A stretch of 48,434 nucleotides of DNA from Luteimonas aestuarii (GCF_004357985.1 NZ_SMTF01000022.1:1-48434); one strand, 5' to 3'. Counted from the stretch's first letter, positions 8,597 to 17,532 are shown. Notes: generated by a model not told the origin, from the sequence alone. Program-made: numbers and translations.

Positions 8597-8905
8597 ATGC
8601 GTCCCCTGCTGCTGATCCCGCTGCTGTTCGTCGCCACCGGCTGTACCTGGGTGCACATGGCGCCAGGCGCCAGCGCGGTACGGGTCGCCCCGTCCGAGCC
8701 CAGCGGCTGCGAGAAGCGCGGCGAGGTGGAAGTGTCGGTGAAGCACAGCGTGGCGTTCATCGAGCGCAACCCGCTACGCGTCCGCGAGGAGCTGGAGACC
8801 CTGGCCCGCAACGAGGCCCCGGGCCTGCAGGGCGACACCATCCACGCCCTGGGCGACCCCCTCCGCGGCGCCCAGCGCTTCGCGGTCTGGCGCTGCGCCC
8901 GCTGA
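8597..8905 (+). CDS. DUF4156 family lipoprotein
   Basis: The product is 102 residues from ATG 8597, preceded by AGGA with 7-base spacing. An ATG at 8588 would overlap that site. The N-terminus MRPLLLIPLLFVATGC is a lipoprotein signal with lipobox V-A-T-G-C. The mature protein carries VRVAPSEPSGCEKRGEVEVS and ends ALGDPLRGAQRFAVWRC, with two further cysteines that may pair. This layout (short lipoprotein, conserved internal GC and a C-terminal FAVWRC) fits the DUF4156/YjeI-like family. No function is established for the family. It lies between the M16 peptidase and oleA on the same strand, but 100-150 bp gaps on both sides suggest separate transcription. Confidence 0.8.
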   Translation: MRPLLLIPLLFVATGCTWVHMAPGASAVRVAPSEPSGCEKRGEVEVSVKHSVAFIERNPLRVREELETLARNEAPGLQGDTIHALGDPLRGAQRFAVWRCAR

Positions 8906-9013
8906 CACCCACGGGCGCGCCGGTGGGGCGCGGTGATGAATGGGCGCAGGCCGCGCCGTGATCTCGCTGAACCCGCCAGCCCCCCGGGAAATGCGGTGGG
9001 AGGCGGAAGCCGG

Positions 9014-9019
9014 TACCCT
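9014..9019 (+). promoter_or_regulatory. Candidate -10 box (TACCCT) of oleA
   Basis: GGTACCCTATG lies 33 bp upstream of the oleA start, at the same spacing as similar boxes before other genes here. No -35 is evident. Confidence 0.3.
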
Positions 9020-9052
9020 ATGCGGCCGTTTCCGCTACACGGCAGCCGCCCC

Positions 9053-10069
9053 ATGCTCTTCCAACACGTCGCCATCGCCGGCCTGGCCCACATCGACGCC
9101 CCGCGCCGGTTGTCCACCGACGAGATCAACGCCCGGCTGAAGCCGACCCTCGATCGCCTCGGCATCAGGACCGACGTGCTGCAGGACGTGGCCGGCATCC
9201 ATGCCCGCCGCCTGTGGGACGACGACGTGCAGGCCTCCGACGCCGCCACCCTGGCCGGCGTGAAGGCGCTGGCCGATGCCGGCATCGACCCGTCCCGGGT
9301 CGGCCTGCTGGTGAACACCTCGGTCAGCCGCGACTTCCTGGAGCCGTCCACCGCCAGCATCGTGTCCGGCAACCTCGGCCTGTCCGACACCTGCCAGAAC
9401 TTCGACGTGGCCAACGCCTGCCTGGCCTTCCTCAACGGCATGGACATCGCCAGCCGCATGATCGAGCGCGGCGAGATCGACTACGCCCTGGTCGTGGACG
9501 GCGAGACCGCCAACCTCGCCTACGAGAAGACCATGGAGCGACTGATGTCGCCGGACACCACCGAGGAGCAGTTCCGCAACGAACTGGCCACCCTCACCCT
9601 GGGCTGCGGTGCCGCCGGCATGGTGCTGGCCCGCGCCGAGCTGGCCCCGGGCGCGCCCCGCTACCGCGGCGGCGTGACCCGCGCCGCGACCGAGTGGAAC
9701 ACCCTGTGCCGCGGCAACCTCGACCGCATGGTCACCGACACCCGCATGCTGCTGATCGAAGGCCTGAAACTGGCGCAGAAGACCTTCGTCGCCGCCAAGC
9801 TGGCGCTGGGCTGGGCGGTGGAAGAAATCGACGAGTTCGTCATCCACCAGGTCAGCAAGGCGCACACCGGCGCCTTCGTCCAGGCCTTCGGCATCGACCC
9901 GAAGAAGGTGATGACCATCTTCGGCGAACACGGCAACATCGGCCCGGCCTCGGTGCCGATCGTGCTGTCCAAGCTGCGCGAGATGGGCCGCCTGAAGAAG
10001 GGCGACCGCGTGGCCCTGCTGGGGATTGGTTCCGGCCTGAACTGCTCGATGGCCGAAGTGGTCTGGTAA
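9053..10069 (+). CDS. oleA: OleA: beta-ketoacid-forming thiolase of long-chain olefin synthesis
   Basis: The 338-residue thiolase-fold protein (FabH-like) begins MLFQHVAIAGLAHIDAPRRL. Catalytic residues fall in DVANACLAF (Cys123), EFVIHQVS (His265) and GEHGNIGPAS (Asn295). Glu97 in FLEPST matches the glutamate that, in Xanthomonas OleA, activates the second acyl chain. These are the Xanthomonas residues Cys143, His285, Asn315 and Glu117 minus 20. OleA performs a non-decarboxylative Claisen condensation of two long-chain acyl-CoAs to a 2-alkyl-3-ketoacid. The partners are oleB, oleC and oleD at 13.7-18.5 kb, so the cluster is complete but split by about 3.6 kb. The call is close to certain by similarity to the characterised protein. 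Confidence 0.96.
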   Translation: MLFQHVAIAGLAHIDAPRRLSTDEINARLKPTLDRLGIRTDVLQDVAGIHARRLWDDDVQASDAATLAGVKALADAGIDPSRVGLLVNTSVSRDFLEPSTASIVSGNLGLSDTCQNFDVANACLAFLNGMDIASRMIERGEIDYALVVDGETANLAYEKTMERLMSPDTTEEQFRNELATLTLGCGAAGMVLARAELAPGAPRYRGGVTRAATEWNTLCRGNLDRMVTDTRMLLIEGLKLAQKTFVAAKLALGWAVEEIDEFVIHQVSKAHTGAFVQAFGIDPKKVMTIFGEHGNIGPASVPIVLSKLREMGRLKKGDRVALLGIGSGLNCSMAEVVW

Positions 10070-10100
10070 GCCTCCGGGCTGCCCTCAGGAGAACATCACG

Positions 10101-10346
10101 ATGCCCGAACGCCTGCCTCCCCACCTGCAGCTCGCGCTGGCATCGGTGCCGGTGTTCACCAACGACGGCAAGCTCGACCTCGGAGAGCTCGAGCGCCTGC
10201 TGGCATTGGCGCTCGCCGACCACGTGCTCGATGACGACGAGAAACGCGTGGTTGCGAACGTGCTCGATCGCGCGGAAGCCGATGGCGTCGACGCGGACGT
10301 GCTGCTGCGCATCCAGGAAATCCGGTCGGAACACGCGCTGGGCTGA
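10101..10346 (+). CDS. Small acidic helical protein of unknown function
   Basis: An 81-residue product starts at ATG 10101 with a strong CAGGAG about 10 bases upstream, 31 bp after oleA, so it is very probably co-transcribed with it. The sequence is rich in Leu, Asp and Glu. Predicted helices (LDLGELERLLALALADHVL, DDDEKRVVANVLDRAEADG, VDADVLLRIQEIRSEHALG) carry regularly spaced acidic loops, somewhat like TerB/EF-hand-type helical bundles, but no canonical calcium loop is present. There is no signal peptide or membrane segment, so it should be cytosolic. I do not recognise a named family. Position suggests a link to OleA, and nothing else does. Confidence 0.7.
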   Translation: MPERLPPHLQLALASVPVFTNDGKLDLGELERLLALALADHVLDDDEKRVVANVLDRAEADGVDADVLLRIQEIRSEHALG

Positions 10347-10419
10347 TCCCGGCGCGACGGCAACCCTGTCGTCGGTTCCCTCCGCTCGATCCGCAACAGG
10401 TTCCAGCTCGCTGGCGGGC

Positions 10420-11154
10420 TCAATTCGCCCCGCAGCACTTCTTGAATTTCCTGCCACTGCCACACGGGCAGGGTTCGTTGCGCCCGGCTGCCGCGTCGCG
10501 GCGGATCGGGGTGCGCGGGGTCAGTGCCTCCACGCGGTGGTGGTTGAGGTCGGCCAGCATGCCCGGCAATGAGGCGACGATCGACAATCGCTCTTCGTAG
10601 CCGACCGGGGTGGCCGGCGCGGTCGGGTCGTCCGGGTTGATCGCCTCGCCGCTGGCCAGCCGGTCGAGCCGGTCGAAGATTTCCTCGATCCAGTCGTTGT
10701 CGTCCAGCCACTGGTCCCACGCCTGCTCGCGCAGCATCACCGCGGTGAAGAAGCCCAGCGCCCAGTCATGGCCGACGTCGAGCTCGTCTTCGTGCAACGC
10801 TTCCTCGCCGGTCAGCTCCGGGTCTTCGGGCAGCCACAGCAACGGCGCGAGGTGGTCGGGCAGGCTGTCGTCGCCATGGCGCACGCGTGCGGCACACATG
10901 TTCCAGTGGCCCATCAGCAGGTGCTGCACCTGCGCGGCGTCTTCCGCGTTGTCCCAACGCGGCGGCTTGCCACCCCACACCGTCGGTTCCCATTCGCCCT
11001 GCGGCACCTCCACGGGCGACACCACCAGCGCGGACAGGAAGCCATCCAGCGCTTCCAGGTTGAACCCCTTGAACGGGACGGCGCGCTGTTCCAGCAGTTC
11101 GGCGAGGCGCTCGATCTGTGCGTCGTCGAGATGGGTCGGGGGCGGTGCGGGCAT
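10420..11154 (-). CDS. UPF0149 (YecA/YgfB-type) protein with C-terminal SEC-C zinc motif
   Basis: From ATG 11154 the product is 244 residues. A start at 11184 would add 10 Pro-rich residues, and neither has a clear Shine-Dalgarno. The body ([42 protein letters not shown]) matches the UPF0149 all-helical family. The C-terminus carries the SEC-C signature [19 protein letters not shown], which binds zinc through C-x-C-x8-C-C and is found on SecA and several adaptor-like proteins. Function is unestablished. A role in binding ribosomes or protein clients is often guessed from SEC-C. It lies 58 bp behind the phytochrome gene on the same strand and may share its transcript. It converges with the 81-residue gene. 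Confidence 0.85.
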   Translation of the reverse strand: MPAPPPTHLDDAQIERLAELLEQRAVPFKGFNLEALDGFLSALVVSPVEVPQGEWEPTVWGGKPPRWDNAEDAAQVQHLLMGHWNMCAARVRHGDDSLPDHLAPLLWLPEDPELTGEEALHEDELDVGHDWALGFFTAVMLREQAWDQWLDDNDWIEEIFDRLDRLASGEAINPDDPTAPATPVGYEERLSIVASLPGMLADLNHHRVEALTPRTPIRRDAAAGRNEPCPCGSGRKFKKCCGAN

Positions 11155-11212
11155 GGCGCTGACCGAAGGCGGGGGTGCGCGCATGGTAAGCGCCGCGGCG
11201 CGGTGGGGCGAC

Positions 11213-12934
11213 TCAGTCCGTGGCCACGCTTGCCGTCGCGATCAGCGACTGCAGTTCCCGTTCCAGCTTGCCGATGCGCTCGGACAGCCGCGCGGTGTCG
11301 ATCGGGCTGACGTGGACCAGGCCATCCAGCAGTTCCGACAGCTGCAGCAGGCGCTCACGGTTGTCCAGCACGTCCATCCTCGCGCGGCGCGCCACCAGGT
11401 CACCCACCTCGGCATGGCGCGCGGGATGGCGGCGGGCGTGCTCGCGCAGCACGAGGCGCAGGCGGCCGGCGATGCGCAGGTCGGCATCGGACCAGGGTGC
11501 GCTGGTGCCGCGCACGGTCTCGTGCCACGCCGCGAAGCTGGCGCGCGGGCCGATGTGGTTGCCATCGTCGCTGAGCACGAACGGCTCGTCGGGACGGCCG
11601 GCCCAGCGCACGTCCTGGATCTGTTCGCAGCGGAAGAACAGCAGCCACTCGTCGTTGGCCGGGTCCAGCGGCAGCGCCAGGACGCCGGCAATGCCGTCGG
11701 CCGCTTCGAACGACGGGCTCCAGTCGTCGGCGCGGTCGGTCGCGGCCATGCCAGCTGCATTGGCACTGCGCTTCACCCAGGACAGCAGGTCGGGGGCACG
11801 CTCCGGCGGCGGGGTGCGCCCGGCCCCGTGCCAGTGGCCGGACTGCAGCAGCGCCACGCCATCGCATTCCAGTGCGCGGCGCAACAGGTCGAGCTCGGAC
11901 GGCAGCGCCAGGCGCGGGTCGCTGGCGTTGTCCAGGCGCAGCGCGAGCGTGTCGCGGATGCCGCGCGCGCCGTCTTCCATCGCGGCCGCTTCCTGCTGCT
12001 CGCGCGCCGCCACGCGCATCGACACGAACAGGCCGAACAGGTCGGCCGCCGCACGCACGCCCGGCGAGAGGTGGCGCACGGCCCGGTGGTGGCAGGCGAT
12101 CAGGCCCCACAGGCGCCCGCCCGACACGATCGAGATCGACATCGAAGCGGCCACGCCCATGTTGGCGAGGTACTCCAGGTGCACCGGCGACACGCTGCGC
12201 AGCGCCAGCTGGGTCAGGTCCAGCGGTTCGCCACGACTGTTGCGGTCGGGCAGGATCGGCACCGGCGCGTAGTGCGCATCGGGGATCACGCGGATGCGGT
12301 TGCGCAGGTACATCCGACGCGCCTGCACCGGGATGTCGGAGGCCGGATAGCGCAGGCCCAGGTACGAGACCAGGGCCGAATCGCGCGACTCGGCCACCAC
12401 CTCGCCCGACTCGTCGTGGCGGAAGCGGTACACCATCACCCGGTCGTAGCCGGTGAGCAGGCGCACCTGCTCGGCCACGCGCTCGTGGAAGTCATCGGTG
12501 TCGTCGGTGCCGGCGACGCGCGCGATCATCGCCTGCGCGACCACCGTCGGCGAACGCTCGCCGGTGGTGCGCTGCTGCGGTTCGATCTCGATGTGCACCA
12601 GGCCATCGGCGGTATGCACGCCGATGTCGCACAGCGCCGCCATCGGGCCGATGTTGGCCACGGCGGCGCGTTGCGGCGGCGCGCCCGGCTCGGTGAAGCC
12701 CACGGTCTCCGAAATGGTGTGGATGATGTCGTCGGTGATGAACTCGCGCAGCGAGTGGCGCAGCATCGCGTCCGGCGGCACGGCGGTCAGCGCCTCGATG
12801 TTCGCGGAGACGTGGCGGATGGTCCAGTCGGGCAATTGGCAACTGATCAGGTAGCCGTGCGGCTGGATCGCACCGGACAAGTGGATCGGCTCGTTGGCGC
12901 AAGCCTGCAGCGCGCGTTCAAGGGCGGGATTCAA
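11213..12934 (-). CDS. bphP: Bacteriophytochrome photosensory protein without output domain
   Basis: The start is a TTG at 12934 with GGAGG about 8 bases upstream. Its last two bases overlap the bphO stop (TTGA), implying translational coupling. The 573-residue product has Cys12 in [17 protein letters not shown], the usual biliverdin-attachment position ahead of the PAS domain. A GAF domain follows with [10 protein letters not shown] (Asp200), SPVHLEYL (His252) and CHH (His282), then a PHY domain with tongue motifs RWAG (444-446) and PRASF (463-467). All key chromophore contacts known from Deinococcus BphP are present. After PHY (about residue 500) only some 70 residues remain, predicted helical ([34 protein letters not shown]). 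No histidine kinase, PAS9 or GGDEF domain is present. It should be a red/far-red photosensor signalling by partner binding. Confidence 0.93.
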   Translation of the reverse strand: MNPALERALQACANEPIHLSGAIQPHGYLISCQLPDWTIRHVSANIEALTAVPPDAMLRHSLREFITDDIIHTISETVGFTEPGAPPQRAAVANIGPMAALCDIGVHTADGLVHIEIEPQQRTTGERSPTVVAQAMIARVAGTDDTDDFHERVAEQVRLLTGYDRVMVYRFRHDESGEVVAESRDSALVSYLGLRYPASDIPVQARRMYLRNRIRVIPDAHYAPVPILPDRNSRGEPLDLTQLALRSVSPVHLEYLANMGVAASMSISIVSGGRLWGLIACHHRAVRHLSPGVRAAADLFGLFVSMRVAAREQQEAAAMEDGARGIRDTLALRLDNASDPRLALPSELDLLRRALECDGVALLQSGHWHGAGRTPPPERAPDLLSWVKRSANAAGMAATDRADDWSPSFEAADGIAGVLALPLDPANDEWLLFFRCEQIQDVRWAGRPDEPFVLSDDGNHIGPRASFAAWHETVRGTSAPWSDADLRIAGRLRLVLREHARRHPARHAEVGDLVARRARMDVLDNRERLLQLSELLDGLVHVSPIDTARLSERIGKLERELQSLIATASVATD

Positions 12935-13536
12935 GACGACGCCTCCATGTCGGAAGAAAAGTGGAGCGCTTCGAAGCTGCGCTCCAGGCAATTGCGGACC
13001 AGCGCGAAGGCGGCGCGCGCGCCGGCCTCGGCGGCGGCCATGCGGCGCGCATCGCCTGCATCCAGTTCGGCCAGGCGCGATTGCACCCGCGGCCAGTCGG
13101 CGCCGCTGGCGTGGCGCGCGAGGAACACCGCGCCAAAACTGGCGTCGAAGCCCAGGCGGCCCACGTCGCGCAGCAATACGCGCGCTCCCATGCTGCTGCC
13201 GGCCATCACGTAATCCCAGCCAAGGCGTTCGGCGTGATCGACCAGCGGCGAGCGCGTTCCATGTGCCGGAAGCGGCAATTGCGACAAGGCGACCAGGTCC
13301 TGCGCAAGCCACGCGGACGCCCGCGGCAAGGCCATCGTGGCGATCTCGTAATCCACCGCGAAACGATGCATGCCCAGCACGTAACGCCGATAGGCGAGCG
13401 CGGAACCCAGGCCGCGGGGGAACATCGCATCCACCTGCGCATGCAGGTCCGCCGTGGCTTGGCGCAGACGCGAACGCGCAGCGTCGGCAGCAACCGGCGC
13501 CGCCGTCCCCGCCAGCGGTTGAAGATGAATAGGCAC
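12931..13536 (-). CDS. bphO: Biliverdin-producing heme oxygenase
   Basis: The frame is open from 13641, but family similarity begins near the GTG at 13536, giving 201 residues, a usual length. Leading sequence PIHLQPLAGTAAPV is followed by LRQATADLHAQVDAMFP, with His32 as the likely proximal heme ligand, and by WDYVMAGSSMGARVL, matching the glycine-rich distal helix. It opens heme to biliverdin IX-alpha, CO and iron, supplying the chromophore for the next gene. The stop overlaps the bphP start by 3 bases. The start is not certain: no Shine-Dalgarno precedes the GTG. The divergent neighbour is oleB, with about 123 bp between start codons. Confidence 0.88.
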   Translation of the reverse strand: MPIHLQPLAGTAAPVAADAARSRLRQATADLHAQVDAMFPRGLGSALAYRRYVLGMHRFAVDYEIATMALPRASAWLAQDLVALSQLPLPAHGTRSPLVDHAERLGWDYVMAGSSMGARVLLRDVGRLGFDASFGAVFLARHASGADWPRVQSRLAELDAGDARRMAAAEAGARAAFALVRNCLERSFEALHFSSDMEASS

Positions 13537-13623
13537 GCGAAAAGCATAGCCGATGCTGCCGCCGATTCCGGTCAGGAATGGCTTCAGGTTCGTGATCTGA
13601 CAGGGCTTGTGAAGAGCTGGCGG

Positions 13624-13629
13624 TACAAT
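13624..13629 (+). promoter_or_regulatory. Candidate -10 box (TACAAT) of oleB
   Basis: GGTACAATGCC lies 30 bp upstream of the oleB GTG start. It sits in the short region shared with divergent bphO. A TTGTGA 11 bases earlier is too close to act as a normal -35. Confidence 0.45.
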
Positions 13630-13659
13630 GCCTGCTTTCACGAACCTGACTCATTCAGC

Positions 13660-14565
13660 GTGGACTTCCCCGACTACCCGTTCACCGGCCACCGCCTCGA
13701 AGTGCGTCCCGGCATCCGCATGCACTACCTCGACGAGGGGCCGCGCGATGGTGAGGCCATCGTCGCGCTGCACGGCAATCCATCGTGGAGCTATTACTGG
13801 CGACACCTGGTGAACGGCCTGCGCGATCGTTACCGCGTGATCGTGCCCGACCATGTTGGCATGGGCCTGTCGGACAAGCCCGACGACGATGAACACGCCT
13901 TGCCCCGCTACGACTACACACTGCAGTCGCGCGTCGACGACGTGGCGACCCTGCTGTCGCACCTCGGCATCGATGGCCCGCTGACGCTGGCCGTGCATGA
14001 CTGGGGCGGCATGATCGGCTTCGGCTGGGCGCTGTCGCACGCGGCACAGGTGAAGCGGCTGGTGATCACCAACACCGCCGCGTTCCCGATGCCGCAGGGC
14101 AAGCCGATGCCGTGGCAGATCGCGCTGGGCCGCGACTACAACATCGGCGAGATCGTGATCCGGGGCTTCAATGCGTTCTCGGGGGGCGCGTCGTACCTGG
14201 GCGTCGAACGGAAGATGCCGCGCGACGTGCGACGCGCCTACGTGGCGCCGTACGACAGCTGGCGCAACCGCATCTCCACCGTGCGCTTCATGCAGGACAT
14301 CCCGCTGTCGGACGAGGACCGCGCCTGGCCGCTGGTCGCCGAATCCGGCCGGCGCCTGCACGAGTTCGCCGACCGACCGGCGTTCCTCGGCTGGGGACTG
14401 AAGGACTTCGTGTTCGACGGCGATTTCCTCGAGGGTTTCCGCAAGGCCCTGCCAAACGCGGACGTGCACGCCTTCGACGACGCCGGCCATTACGTGCTCG
14501 AGGACAAGCATGAGGTGCTGGTGCCCGCGATCCGCGCGTTCCTCGATCGCAACCCGATCCGGTGA
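13660..14565 (+). CDS. oleB: OleB: beta-lactone decarboxylase (haloalkane-dehalogenase-like)
   Basis: The GTG at 13660 opens a 301-residue product whose first residues [18 protein letters not shown] match Xanthomonas OleB. The alpha/beta-hydrolase core shows HGNPSW (39-44, oxyanion/halide-side Asn40), the nucleophile Asp114 in [12 protein letters not shown] and the base His277 in [10 protein letters not shown]. OleB takes the cis-beta-lactone made by OleC and expels CO2 to leave the long-chain cis-alkene. In characterised bacteria it assembles with OleC and OleD into large complexes. It is transcribed away from bphO and is separated from oleC by a YkgJ-type gene and an osmC-like gene. No Shine-Dalgarno is evident before the GTG. 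Confidence 0.93.
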   Translation: MDFPDYPFTGHRLEVRPGIRMHYLDEGPRDGEAIVALHGNPSWSYYWRHLVNGLRDRYRVIVPDHVGMGLSDKPDDDEHALPRYDYTLQSRVDDVATLLSHLGIDGPLTLAVHDWGGMIGFGWALSHAAQVKRLVITNTAAFPMPQGKPMPWQIALGRDYNIGEIVIRGFNAFSGGASYLGVERKMPRDVRRAYVAPYDSWRNRISTVRFMQDIPLSDEDRAWPLVAESGRRLHEFADRPAFLGWGLKDFVFDGDFLEGFRKALPNADVHAFDDAGHYVLEDKHEVLVPAIRAFLDRNPIR

Positions 14566-14604
14566 GCTGGCCGCGCGCCCGCCCGCCACGGTTCCGCTTG
14601 ATCC

Positions 14605-14630
14605 GTCATCCCGGCGGACGCCGGCACCCC
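14605..14630. repeat. REP-like palindromic intergenic repeat
   Basis: GTCATCCCGGCGGACGCCGG contains a 5-bp stem (14611-14615 with 14620-14624) in the 174-bp gap after oleB. It belongs to the common GTCATCCC...GCGGG class scattered through xanthomonad genomes. Related copies lie at 25514 and 40237. Confidence 0.55.
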
Positions 14631-14739
14631 GCGTCTTTGCCGTTCGGGATGGCTGCGCAGCCGGCGTTGGCAATTCGACTTCCCACGCATGCGGCGACGC
14701 GATCGACGGCGCGTCCCCGCGGACTGCATTGGGCGTGGG

Positions 14740-15126
14740 TCATGCCTGGCACGGCAGAGGATTTCTTTCGGCCTCGGCCACGCCGACCCAGTCGTCGGGC
14801 GTCAGCACGGGCAGCCCATGTGCGATCCGCGCCTTGTCGCACTGCGCGCTCGCCACGCCGAACTCATGGCTCGCAGGCACAAGGGCGCACACCGAGGGCC
14901 GACGGTCGTGGATGGTGCAGCGGGAGTACTCGCCGATGCGCGCATCCAGCGCGATGCAGCGCGGGTGCGACTGCGAGGTGCCCCGCATCGCGCGCTCGTG
15001 CGTGCGCAGGGGTTCGGTGAACTCGAACGGCACCTGCCCGCCCAATGCGGCATCCGCCTCCGACCAATGGAAACTGACCCGGAAGAACGCGCAGCAGGCA
15101 CCGCAGGTCAGGCAGGGATGGGGCAT
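14740..15126 (-). CDS. YkgJ-type cysteine-cluster (zinc/iron-chelating) protein
   Basis: ATG 15126 gives 128 residues starting [19 protein letters not shown]. The longer open frame upstream is Arg-rich and unlike the family. The N-terminal C-x2-C-x2-CC cluster and later cysteines in [23 protein letters not shown] and [12 protein letters not shown] fit the YkgJ/UPF0153 family, which is thought to bind zinc or an iron-sulfur centre. No enzymatic activity is firmly known. It lies on the opposite strand between oleB and the osmC-like gene, so it interrupts the ole cluster without being part of its transcript. Confidence 0.85.
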   Translation of the reverse strand: MPHPCLTCGACCAFFRVSFHWSEADAALGGQVPFEFTEPLRTHERAMRGTSQSHPRCIALDARIGEYSRCTIHDRRPSVCALVPASHEFGVASAQCDKARIAHGLPVLTPDDWVGVAEAERNPLPCQA

Positions 15127-15210
15127 GGTGCGGCGGCAGCGGGCGGGAGGCGCATTCTTGCGATGCCGGCGCGCGCTTGCAAGCAGGGCCATCACGCCGC
15201 TGCGGGCCGG

Positions 15211-15216
15211 TACCAT
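15211..15216 (+). promoter_or_regulatory. Candidate -10 box (TACCAT) of the osmC-like/oleC/oleD transcript
   Basis: GGTACCATGCC lies 28 bp upstream of the ATG at 15245, the same sequence and spacing type as before oleB and the M16 gene. Confidence 0.35.
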
Positions 15217-15244
15217 GCCGGTTCATCCCCATCGGCCCGCGACC

Positions 15245-15655
15245 ATGAGCGACGCTCCCGCCATCCATGCCCGCCTCGGCGACACCGACTTCCGCGTCGA
15301 CCTCGGCGACCGTGCCGGCCACGCCTGGCATGCCGATGAGCCGGCCGCGCTGGGCGGCGGCGACACCGCGCCCACGCCGGACCAGCTGCTGCTGTCGGCG
15401 CTGGGTGCGTGCACGTCGATCACGCTGAAGATGTTCGCCGCGCGCAAGCAGTGGCCGCTGGAAGGGGTGGACGTGCAGTTGACGCTCAATCCGACGGGCA
15501 AGCCCGCCTCCGGCAACGACATCGTGCGCGACATCACCCTGCACGGGCCGCTCGACGCTGCGCAACGCGAGCGCCTGCTGCAGGTGGCCAATGCCTGCCC
15601 CGTGCACAAGCTGCTGACCGGCGAGATCCGCATCGCGACCGCGTTGCAGGCGTGA
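15245..15655 (+). CDS. OsmC family protein (peroxide reductase-like)
   Basis: The 136-residue product has both hallmark cysteines: Cys56 in [16 protein letters not shown], the peroxidatic residue at the start of the long helix, and Cys118 in [10 protein letters not shown], the resolving residue. The [14 protein letters not shown] lead-in is typical. OsmC/Ohr proteins reduce organic hydroperoxides, including fatty-acid peroxides, with lipoyl or thiol donors. Only 17 bp separate it from oleC, so it is probably co-transcribed with oleC and oleD. A protective role against peroxidised acyl chains or alkenes would make sense but is inferred. No signal peptide is present, so the protein is cytosolic. 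Confidence 0.9.
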   Translation: MSDAPAIHARLGDTDFRVDLGDRAGHAWHADEPAALGGGDTAPTPDQLLLSALGACTSITLKMFAARKQWPLEGVDVQLTLNPTGKPASGNDIVRDITLHGPLDAAQRERLLQVANACPVHKLLTGEIRIATALQA

Positions 15656-15672
15656 GCGGCGATCATCGCGGC

Positions 15673-17532
15673 ATGACGGGCATCTGCAACATCGCTTCGG
15701 CGCTGCCCCGACTGGCCGCCGAGTCGCCGGATCGCATCGCCATGCGTTGCCCCGGCCGCAATGGCCGTTACGACACCTGCCTGACCTACGGCGCACTGGA
15801 CGCCCGCAGCGATGCCATCGCCGCCGGGCTGGCCAGGCGCGGCATCGTCCGCGGCACCCGCACGGTGCTGATGGTGCGGCCCACGCCGGACTTCTTCCTG
15901 CTGATGTTCGCGCTGTTCAAGGCCGGCGCGGTACCGGTACTGGTGGACCCGGGCATCGACAAGCGTGCGCTGAAGCAATGCCTGGACGAGGCGCAGGCCG
16001 AAGCCTTCATCGGCATCCCGCTGGCGCACTTCGCCCGCGTGCTGCTGGGCTGGGCGAAGTCGGCGCGCATGCGCATCACCACTGGCCGCGTCGCGCTGCT
16101 GGCCGACGCCACGCTGGCGCAGGTCGAGCGTGACGGCGCGGGCGCCGGCCCGCAGCTGAGCGACACGCAGCCCGACGACGTCGCCGCGCTGCTGTTCACC
16201 AGCGGCTCGACCGGCGTGCCCAAGGGCGTGGTGTATCGCCATCGCCATTTCGTTGCGCAGATCGACATGCTGCGTGATGCATTCGGCATCGCTGCAGGCG
16301 GCATCGACTTCCCGACCTTCCCGCCGTTCGCGCTGTTCGATCCCGCGCTGGGGCTGACCAGCATCATCCCCGACATGGATCCGACCCGCCCGGCGAAGGC
16401 CGACGCGCGCAGGCTGCACGCCGCCATCGCGCGTTTCGACGTGGACCAGCTGTTCGGTTCGCCGGCGCTGATGCGCGTGCTCGCGGAGCATGGCGCGCCA
16501 TTGCCCACGCTGAAGCGCGTCACCTCCGCCGGCGCGCCGGTGCCACCCGACGTGGTGGCGAAGATGCTGGAGCTATTGCCGGACGATGCCTGCTTCTGGA
16601 CGCCTTACGGCGCCACCGAATGCCTGCCGGTGGCGGTGATCGAAGGCCGCGAACTGCTGCAGCTGCGCGAACGCACCGAACAGGGGGCCGGTACCTGCGT
16701 CGGTCGCCCGGTGCCGCCGAACGACGTGCGCATCATCCGCATCACCGACGATGCGATCGCACAGTGGTCCGACGATCTGCTGGTCGAACCCGGTGTGGTG
16801 GGCGAGATCACCGTCGCCGGGCCGAGCGCGACGGATGCGTATTTCAATCGCGATGCGCAGACGCGGCTGGCGAAGATCGTCGAGGCGTTGGCCCCCACCC
16901 CGGCCCTTCCCCGTGAACGGGGGAGGGAGCAGGTCGCCGACACCGACCGCCTCCAACACTTTCGCGCTCCAGCCCAGGAGGGGCACCGCCTTGAGCCCCC
17001 TCCTCCGCTTGCGGGGGGTGAGGATGGCCTGGTCGCGCGGCACGGCCGCGCAGGCGATCCGAACGACCGGCGCGCTGCGCCGGGCCGGATGGGCTGGGGT
17101 GGGGGCCAGCCGCAGGCACGCACCGTCCACCGCATGGGCGATGTCGGCTGGTTCGATGCCGAAGGCCGCCTGTGGTTCTGCGGCCGCAAGTCGCATCGCG
17201 TCGAAACCGCGGAGGGCCCGCTGTACACCGAACAGGTGGAACCTGTCTTCAATACGCATCCCGGCGTACGTCGCACGGCGCTGGTCGGCATCGGTGCGCC
17301 GGGCACGCAGCAACCGGTGCTGTGCGTGGAAGCGCGCGAGGGCATCGGCCGAACGGAGCATCCGCGCATCGCGTCGGAACTGCGCGCGCTCGGTGCGCGG
17401 CTGCCGCACACCGCACGCATCGCCACGGTGCTGTTCCATCCGGGTTTCCCGGTCGACATCCGCCACAACGCCAAGATCGGGCGCGAGACGCTCGCCGCCT
17501 GGGCGTCGACGCAACTGGAGAAGAAGGCATGA
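15673..17532 (+). CDS. oleC: OleC: beta-lactone synthetase (ANL fold) with in-frame repeat insertion
   Basis: The product is 619 residues. ANL motifs are intact: [20 protein letters not shown] (P-loop near 174-185), WTPYGATE (309-316), MGDVGWF (488-494), RKSHRVET (505-512) and the C-terminal HNAKIGRE with Lys601. OleC adenylates the beta-hydroxy acid from OleD and closes a beta-lactone. Between [15 protein letters not shown] and [12 protein letters not shown] lie about 73 extra residues (roughly 406-479), rich in Pro, Gly and Arg ([31 protein letters not shown]). They are encoded by a palindromic repeat (16890-17107). Without them the length, about 546, is normal for OleC. The frame is preserved through the insertion, and the stop overlaps the oleD start (ATGA). 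Confidence 0.94.
   Translation: MTGICNIASALPRLAAESPDRIAMRCPGRNGRYDTCLTYGALDARSDAIAAGLARRGIVRGTRTVLMVRPTPDFFLLMFALFKAGAVPVLVDPGIDKRALKQCLDEAQAEAFIGIPLAHFARVLLGWAKSARMRITTGRVALLADATLAQVERDGAGAGPQLSDTQPDDVAALLFTSGSTGVPKGVVYRHRHFVAQIDMLRDAFGIAAGGIDFPTFPPFALFDPALGLTSIIPDMDPTRPAKADARRLHAAIARFDVDQLFGSPALMRVLAEHGAPLPTLKRVTSAGAPVPPDVVAKMLELLPDDACFWTPYGATECLPVAVIEGRELLQLRERTEQGAGTCVGRPVPPNDVRIIRITDDAIAQWSDDLLVEPGVVGEITVAGPSATDAYFNRDAQTRLAKIVEALAPTPALPRERGREQVADTDRLQHFRAPAQEGHRLEPPPPLAGGEDGLVARHGRAGDPNDRRAAPGRMGWGGGQPQARTVHRMGDVGWFDAEGRLWFCGRKSHRVETAEGPLYTEQVEPVFNTHPGVRRTALVGIGAPGTQQPVLCVEAREGIGRTEHPRIASELRALGARLPHTARIATVLFHPGFPVDIRHNAKIGRETLAAWASTQLEKKA
16890..17107 (+). repeat. MITE/REP-like palindromic element inside oleC
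   Basis: The element is bounded by near-perfect 16-bp terminal inverted repeats: GGCCCCCACCCCGGCC (16890-16905) and GGCTGGGGTGGGGGCC (17092-17107), 15 of 16 pairing. Just inside the left end is a 10-bp hairpin (CCCTTCCCCG...CGGGGGAGGG), and further on a second GC hairpin (CCCCCTCCTCCGC TTGC GGGGGG). The same boxes and hairpins recur in the glyQ-glyS gap (42808-42904). It has no coding capacity of its own. No clear target-site duplication could be seen. It is read in frame with oleC. Confidence 0.75.

Noticed and set aside
13598..13629. CTGACA or TTGTGA as -35 for the oleB TACAAT box
   Set aside because: Spacings of about 21 and 11 bases are outside the usual 16-19, so only the -10 box was reported.
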